This document shows, one piece after another, positions 59,069 to 64,000 of a stretch of 64,000 nucleotides of DNA. The DNA is from Rhodosporidiobolus odoratus (lineage: Eukaryota > Basidiomycota > Microbotryomycetes > Sporidiobolales > Sporidiobolaceae): the NCBI GenBank assembly GCA_034387635.1, contig JAOANU010000003.1:1550001-1614000 (forward strand), given 5' to 3'. The stretch's first letter is position 1; each line of letters begins with the position of its first letter. The position numbers and the translations under genes are program-made. A model generated the notes under the pieces. The model was not told the origin of the DNA, did not search any database, and was given only the letters and a program-made list of their open reading frames with translations.

Positions 59069-59713
59069 GGTGTACGCTCGAGAAATACTGACAAGAGTTC
59101 TGGTACGAGAGCGATATGCGAGAAAGGGAGAAGAGGCCCGACCGCGTTCGTCAACGTCCCGCTAACCAAAGCTCCAAGTCCGGTTGAAGGGGCTCAAGAG
59201 GGTTGCTGGTAGGCAATCGTGCAACGTGCTACTACACGAGAATCAGGACCCCACGCTCCGACCTACGAAGTACGCCGGCAGCCACAATCCGTTCTCCTTG
59301 TTCCCTTGTTCCGGGTCCGTTCCAGTGTGCAATCAGTAGCTTCCTGGGCCATTGACCTGCTGTAGCTGACAGGCGTTGGCGCTCTGCTACCCGCACGGCT
59401 GATACCAATATAGACGCCGCTGAACGTTGTCGGAGGGATGCGAGTCGCTTGACTTTACAGTCGTGCCCTCTCGCCCTCACGTCCAGTGCTCGGTTCCGAG
59501 GCCTGCGGTCCATCTCGCGAGCCCTCCTGAGACGAGCTGTAAAGCGGTATGGCGACTGCGAGTAAAGGAAAGTGCAGAATGACGGTACAACACCCAAAGC
59601 TGGCCGTGACCGCGAATGATTAGCTGAGAACGATAGAGGGGCCAAAAAAGAGACGCACCATGCAGGTCCACCCACCACACAAAGCAAGCACAGGCACAAG
59701 CACCCCTTCCGAT
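59069..59713. other. Spacer between DUF7918-like copies C and D
   Basis: 645 bases from the start of C to the stop of D. No supported frame; presumably the promoter of C. Confidence 0.45.
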
Positions 59714-61188
59714 TCAATCCGAATCCGAGTCACACAGATCAATCACCTCCGACGAAATCCCCTTCCTCTTGTTCCTCTTTTTCTCCCTCTCTAGCTTCGC
59801 ACCCTCCTCCAGCTTGACCTTCTTGATCTCTTCGGCGGTTAGCGCAGCAACTGCGGCGCGCTTGGCACCGCGTTCGGGTGTCGGCGTAGAAGACGCCTCA
59901 GCGCCGCCTTCAAGCAAGGCGAGCTCGCGCTTCAGTTTGGCAATACGTTCGAGGCGCTCGAGTGACTCGAGCTCTTCCTTCAGTTGAGAGGCGCGGGAGA
60001 GGTTGGCGGTGGCAGAGGGAGAGCGGGCGGCTTGAGTGCTGGAAGAGCGGCGGGGTTGGGAAGGTCCTGCAGCGGGGGAGCCGGGAGTTGCGCGTTCGGG
60101 CGAAGGTGACCGTGCAGGCTCAGGCGAAGGAGAGGGCGAGGCTGTCCGGGGAATCGGTGAACAGGGGAGACGCAGGAGCGGTCAGAAATCGGACAAACCG
60201 GGTATGAAGTCCTTGAACTGTAAAATCGCTGCAGAAGTGCAGTTGCAAGGCCTGAGTCGGGAACATGTTTGCTACAGGGAGGCAGCACCTCTTACAGCGA
60301 CTAAGGTAGCGTAACTCTAGCACGGAGAAAGGCGAATCATACGGATCTACCCAGTCGTGGCTCGAGCGGGAACTTGGTTCTACGGCCACGGGCGCGCCGT
60401 AGCTGCGGTGAAGTGACATTCTGGCCGAGTCGTCGGAGTATACCGTAGACCAGAGAAAGCCTACCCAGCCTGATGTGACAACGCCGCCTTTTTCGAGCGC
60501 TCGTGGACCGGTTTAGCTTGTACGGCGGCTTTGACACTCGTCTTCACGGTACGGACGTGCTTAACGCGCCAGTAGCGTAGCTGTACTGTGCCGATGTTCT
60601 TGACGACTTGCTCGTCCTTGCAAGCGTTTTCATCATCGTCTGTTGTCTGTAGCTTGGCGAAATGGAAGGGCCGGATAGTGGTCTGCGGGAACCGTCTTAG
60701 CAACATAACTCTCTGACGCTGGACAATGCTACATACATCAGTCTCCTCGCGTCCCTGGCATCTGGTAAGTCGCCGCGGAGCGTCTGTAGACAAAGAGAAC
60801 ATGCAATCGTCGGGCTGGAATAGACAACCATCCACTCTGAAGGCGTGACATTAGCCTACGCGTACCGCTCAGGTGAGCGACGGGACCCCACCTTGACCCA
60901 TCGAGGAAAAGTTGGATTAGGTATGGTTCAACGGTTGGCGCGGACCGGCTGTCGAAATGGCAGATTTCGAAAGGCACTCCGTCCTTGGCTTCGATATACG
61001 CGACGGTTTTGCCGCCTGTCTGCTCGACTCCGTAGACTTCCGCAGGCTGCCCATCGACCGTCACCCAGCCGTAGAGGCCCTCGAGGCCTGGGAAGGAGCT
61101 GTGCGAGGACGATGTTGTAAATCAGTGAGGAGAACTTGCGGAGTTGTGAAAGAACGTACAGACGGTGCGTGTCAGCCGGCAACTCCAT
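59714..61188 (-). CDS. DUF7918-like protein, copy D, intact
   Basis: Exons 61188-61160, 61098-60892, 60836-60737, 60682-60465, 60420-60296, 60228-60199 and 60141-59714 give 378 residues with all junctions GT-AG and in phase. The DUF7918-like part (about 1-235) has GLYGWVTVDGQPAEVYG, KTVAYIEAKDGVPF, IQLFLDGSR, TTIRPFHFAKLQTTDDDE, IGTVQLRYWRVKHV, PVHERSKKAALSHQ and WVDPYDSPFSVLELRYLSR. A Ser/Pro linker, a helical LKEELESLERLERIAKLKRELALLEG segment, a Lys/Arg-rich stretch (KKVKLEEGAKLEREKKRNKRKG) and the terminal SEVIDLCDSDSD follow. Function is unknown in the family. The basic stretch could be a nuclear signal and the tail resembles a SUMO-interaction motif; both are inference. The same tail in copies A-C shows it is a constrained part of the family. 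Confidence 0.82.
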
Positions 61189-61502
61189 TCCAAGTATACA
61201 GACCAGTGATCAAGTGAAAGCGACGAGAGCAGGAGTGCGAACAAAGACGAGCCCCTCTCGCCTCGCCCTCGAGCCTCTTAGTTGCAGACTATACTGCCAA
61301 GCGTAACCAATCACTGGGCTTACCAGCTGTTCGAAGAGCACTAGATCATGCTCCTTTGCCCCGTTGACTTGCGTGGAGCTGATAGTTGTCAACAGTCAGT
61401 CCTGATCAAGTTGGGCAGGGACAAGTACGGGGACAACGCTCATCGTACAGCTGGTTCTACAAGACATGTAGACAGTATGGACACAGGTCGAGCGATGCCA
61501 GG
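61189..61502. other. Intergenic, no gene seen
   Basis: 314 bases between copy D's start and the CHMP7 stop; presumed promoter of D plus CHMP7 3' end. Confidence 0.5.
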
Positions 61503-63310
61503 TTACGCAAGCAACTGGTCCGCCTTGTCGACAACCTTCTCCTGCTCCTTGTCTTCCACCTTCCCCGCTTCCGGCACCTTCCCCATCTGCTCCATCTTCC
61601 TCTCCATCTCACTGACCCTCTCTTCCTCCGTCCTCTCCACCTTCTCCCGCTTTTCCCTCTTCTCCTCCTCGACCAGCTCCTTCAACTCCTCCTCGACTTC
61701 ACCCTCCATCTCGCTCGACAACGGCGTCGCAGCCGAATCGACCGCTTCGGCGACTTGTTGGGAAGTGATGAGAGCGTCGTCCAAAGCTGAGGTGGTAGCT
61801 TCGATGTTGGAGAGTTGCAAGGTCGGGGAGGAGAGCACTTCGCGTAGGGTTGAGGTGCCGAGGGAGAGGGCTTGGAGGGTCTGCGGATCATTGCGGGACA
61901 GGAGAGTCAAGTCAGTAGGTAATCAGTACGTTGAGAACACTATGCCCTAGAGAAAACACGAGGAAAGGCGCGTAGAAAGGGAAAAAGAGAAGGCCGACGC
62001 TAGCGAGTCGAGCAAAAGAGGAAAGACGCACCTCCTCATCCCCGGCCGCACGCTCAATAGCAAGTACCACCTCCTGAACCTTACTCCTCGCCCCGACCCT
62101 CTCCTCCAAAAGCTTCTCCAACCTCTTCCTTCCAACCATATGACTCTTGGCGAGCGTTAGGTTCTTACTCTCCCCGGCAGCGTACTTTCGTACGAGGGCT
62201 TGTTCGGAAGAGATGCGAGTTTCGAGAGAGGTCATGTAGCTTGAGAGGGAGGAGAGGGTTGAGAGGAGGGAGAGGGTCGAACGGTCGCTTTGGGTGATTT
62301 CGAGGGTAGACGTAGCTGGCGTGCTGAGAGGTGCGGAGAACTTGATGACCTGCACGACAAGGGTTCGGACCGGAAAGACACGAGTAAGCACAGCATTTAC
62401 GGTTTTCGGGAAGCTTAAAGCGCGTCAAGCGCGACTGCTGGGCGAAAAAACGGGAACCTACCTCGCCATCGAAAGCGCACTCTCCCTTCACTTCAAGGTA
62501 TCGTGCCAGGACTTCGCAGTCTCTCAGGCTGAGCGTGACTCTGGGCAAGCAGAGAGGGCCGAGCTTTTCTCGGAAGGACCGCAGGGTGTAAAGGCGGGAG
62601 AGTGCATCGGCGTGAAGGTCGGGGAGGCGAGGCAGGAGAGCAGTGGCAGCTTTCTGCATGACGGAACGGCCTGTAAGCTCGCTTCCATCGCCTGTAAGCC
62701 AGCCAACAAGGGTGCCGAAGGGATAAACGCACCTCGACCAATTCCGGGACTACCCATTCCCCTTTCCGCCTTTTCCACTCGTTGTCATCTGCCTTTTCGC
62801 CCAAATCTGGCCCATCTCCTCCATCACCCCACACCTTACTCAGACCCCACCAGAACGGCCTGGTTAGCAGGGACGCGACGGACCAGGAGGGTTCATCGGC
62901 TGACGGAAGAGGTGAAGCGAGGTAGGTGGAGAGGGGAGTGAGGTCTGACGTTTGAGCGAGTTCGGCCTACACCAGGAGAACTTTAGCGTTCAATGAAGGA
63001 AGAGTATGATATTGCCACGCACGACGATGACGCCTAGACTGGTTGGCCTCCCCACCTTATCCCACTTTAGCTTTTCCCGCAAGTCCTCATCCACCGTCAG
63101 GACGAGCTTGTCATCCGAGAGTAGTCCCTTCTGTACGAGACTGACGAGTGTATGCCTCCACCAGTTGATGGCTGACGAGTAACCTGCCGGGTTTGATTGC
63201 TTCTTGGGTGCGAGGGAAGAATAGTAAAACTGAATGCGGGGAGTCGAGTACTCTGGTATCGTGCTGAGGTAGTCTCTGAGACTGTCTTGGGTGTGAGCTA
63301 CTCCCGCCAT
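61503..63310 (-). CDS. CHM7: ESCRT-III-related CHMP7/Chm7
   Basis: Nuclear-envelope surveillance ESCRT protein that recruits ESCRT-III to sites of faulty nuclear pores or membrane gaps. Exons 63310-63023, 62966-62733, 62653-62462, 62349-62032 and 61880-61503 give 469 residues, matching the family. The N-terminal half forms tandem winged-helix regions (RIQFYYSSL, INWWRHTLVSLVQKGLL, LTRPFWWGLSKVWG). The C-terminal half is Snf7-like: helix 1 with SLLSTLSSLSSYMTSLETRI, the KNLTLAKSHMVGRKRLEKLLEER segment, then TLQALSLGTSTLREVL and an acidic/basic tail (EEEKREKREKVERTEEER). Exon 3 begins at AAAGCTGCC after a TGCAG acceptor; two nearer AGs break phase. It is divergent from the RING gene with 103 bases between starts. 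Confidence 0.92.
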
Positions 63311-63413
63311 GGTTGATGCGAGGCTGTGTAGAGCAGAAGAGAGGTCAAGAGCGAGGAGCGAGTTGCCTTCGCTCACATAACTGCTACAGTCTACAACGCC
63401 GTAAGAACCGCAC
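63311..63413. promoter_or_regulatory. Compact bidirectional region, CHMP7/RING gene
   Basis: Only 103 bases separate two divergent start codons, so both leaders and core promoters must overlap here or in the coding edges. Confidence 0.4.
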
Positions 63414-64000
63414 ATGGACGCCCAGCCCAGCTGCAACATCACTCAGCGATCTCCACTCGACTTCGTTGCGTGCTCATCCTGTCATCGTCCCTTCTCTTCC
63501 TCAGTCAACTCGCCTTCGTTCTACTTGACAACTTGCGCACACACGATATGCGAGCCATGTCTCTTCCCACCGCCTGCTACTGCACCCTTTCCCCCCGACG
63601 CCCCTTGTCCGTGCTGCCATGTACAAGGCGCCGTCATTCTCCTCTCGCAAGCGAATCTCAACGGCAACGTCGACCACTACTTTCGACCTGTGGCAGACCT
63701 GCTCGGAGATCTAGGAATGGCCACCGAATGGCAGATGCAGAACTTGGCACAGCAGCTCGAATTTTTAAAGACCAAATGCGCCGATCAGAAGAAAATGCTA
63801 GCCGAGGCGGGAGGAAAGCTTAAGAAGGCTGGCGTGCTTAAGGCGTGCGTCCACCCATTCGGTGCATGTATCTCCCGGTGCATTTATCTCCCGGTGCACT
63901 CATCCATGCGCGCGCAGTCAGCTCGACCAGCTTTCCGCTGAAAATGCGTCGCTTCGGTCGCAACTCGCCGCTGCTTCTTCCGCCCAGCTGGACTCTCGAC
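63414..64000 (+). CDS. RING and coiled-coil protein, Zip3/RNF212/HEI10-like, 3' end outside window
   Basis: Candidate meiotic SUMO or ubiquitin ligase. Exons 63414-63844 and 63918 onward (beyond 64000) join in phase. A RING-type finger lies at about 20-75: CSSCHRPF, then FYLTTCAHTICEPCL and CPCC, with the C3HC4-like spacing interrupted by a Pro/Ala loop. After it come DHYFRPVADLLGDLGMATEWQMQNLAQQLEFLKTKCADQK and a leucine-rich coiled coil continuing in exon 2 (LDQLSAENASLRSQL). RING, then an FRP-type motif, then a coiled coil is the layout of Zip3, RNF212 and HEI10, which work with MER3/HFM1 in crossover designation. Assignment is by architecture; the diagnostic C-terminus is not in the window. 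Confidence 0.75.

Noticed and set aside
1..64000. CRISPR arrays, prophage, transposons or rRNA
   Set aside because: No regularly spaced repeats, transposase or integrase frames, terminal repeats or rRNA sequence were seen; the gene content is nuclear eukaryotic.

Overview
The window reads as a compact, intron-dense, GC-rich fungal genome, most likely a basidiomycete yeast near Rhodotorula, Sporobolomyces or Microbotryum. This is inferred from three things seen here: many short introns (roughly 45-110 bases), a strong preference for GTGCGT or GTACGT donors, and DUF7918-type proteins, which are typical of basidiomycetes. Nothing looks bacterial, viral or organellar. Gene models were built by hand by joining open frames at splice sites that keep phase and restore known family motifs. 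Almost every model closes to a multiple of three with a start and a stop.

Layout. 1-11.3 kb: end-truncated low-complexity protein (-), exosome subunit RRP45 (-), splicing factor SF3B4 (+), MGST3-like MAPEG enzyme (-), HSL-type alpha/beta hydrolase (+), 15-exon vacuolar Ca2+/H+ exchanger (+). 11.8-14.8 kb: two tandem F-box paralogs (+). 15.2-23.4 kb: 18-exon GT15 mannosyltransferase, single-pass surface protein and ribosome-biogenesis zinc-finger protein REI1, all (-). 23.8-30 kb: spliced tRNA-Ser(CGA), 17-exon insulin-degrading-enzyme/Ste23 peptidase (+), small unknown gene (-). 30.6-37 kb: CDC4/FBXW7 F-box-WD40 protein (+), AYR1-like reductase (+), MARVEL-type membrane protein (-). 38.1-38.6 kb: inverted partial copy of the tRNA-Ser plus the 5' end of the Ste23 gene. 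38.9-49.6 kb: 29-exon meiotic helicase HFM1/MER3 (-), TIM54 (-), DOPA-dioxygenase-like protein (+). 50-61.2 kb: a dispersed family of four DUF7918-like genes (one intact, three visibly decaying), interleaved with a third F-box gene and mitochondrial ferredoxin YAH1. 61.5-64 kb: ESCRT-III protein CHMP7/Chm7 (-), head to head with a RING/coiled-coil protein of the Zip3/RNF212/HEI10 kind that runs off the window.

Themes. Several genes belong to shared processes: mitochondrial biogenesis (TIM54, YAH1, perhaps Ste23), SCF ubiquitin ligase substrate receptors (CDC4 and three other F-box proteins), and meiotic crossover control (HFM1/MER3 and the RING protein). The least expected features are the DUF7918-like family, whose members all end in a SUMO-interaction-like tail; the inverted tRNA/presequence duplication that keeps an open frame; and the unusual splicing (GC-AG introns, GTCCGT donors, exons of 4-17 bases).
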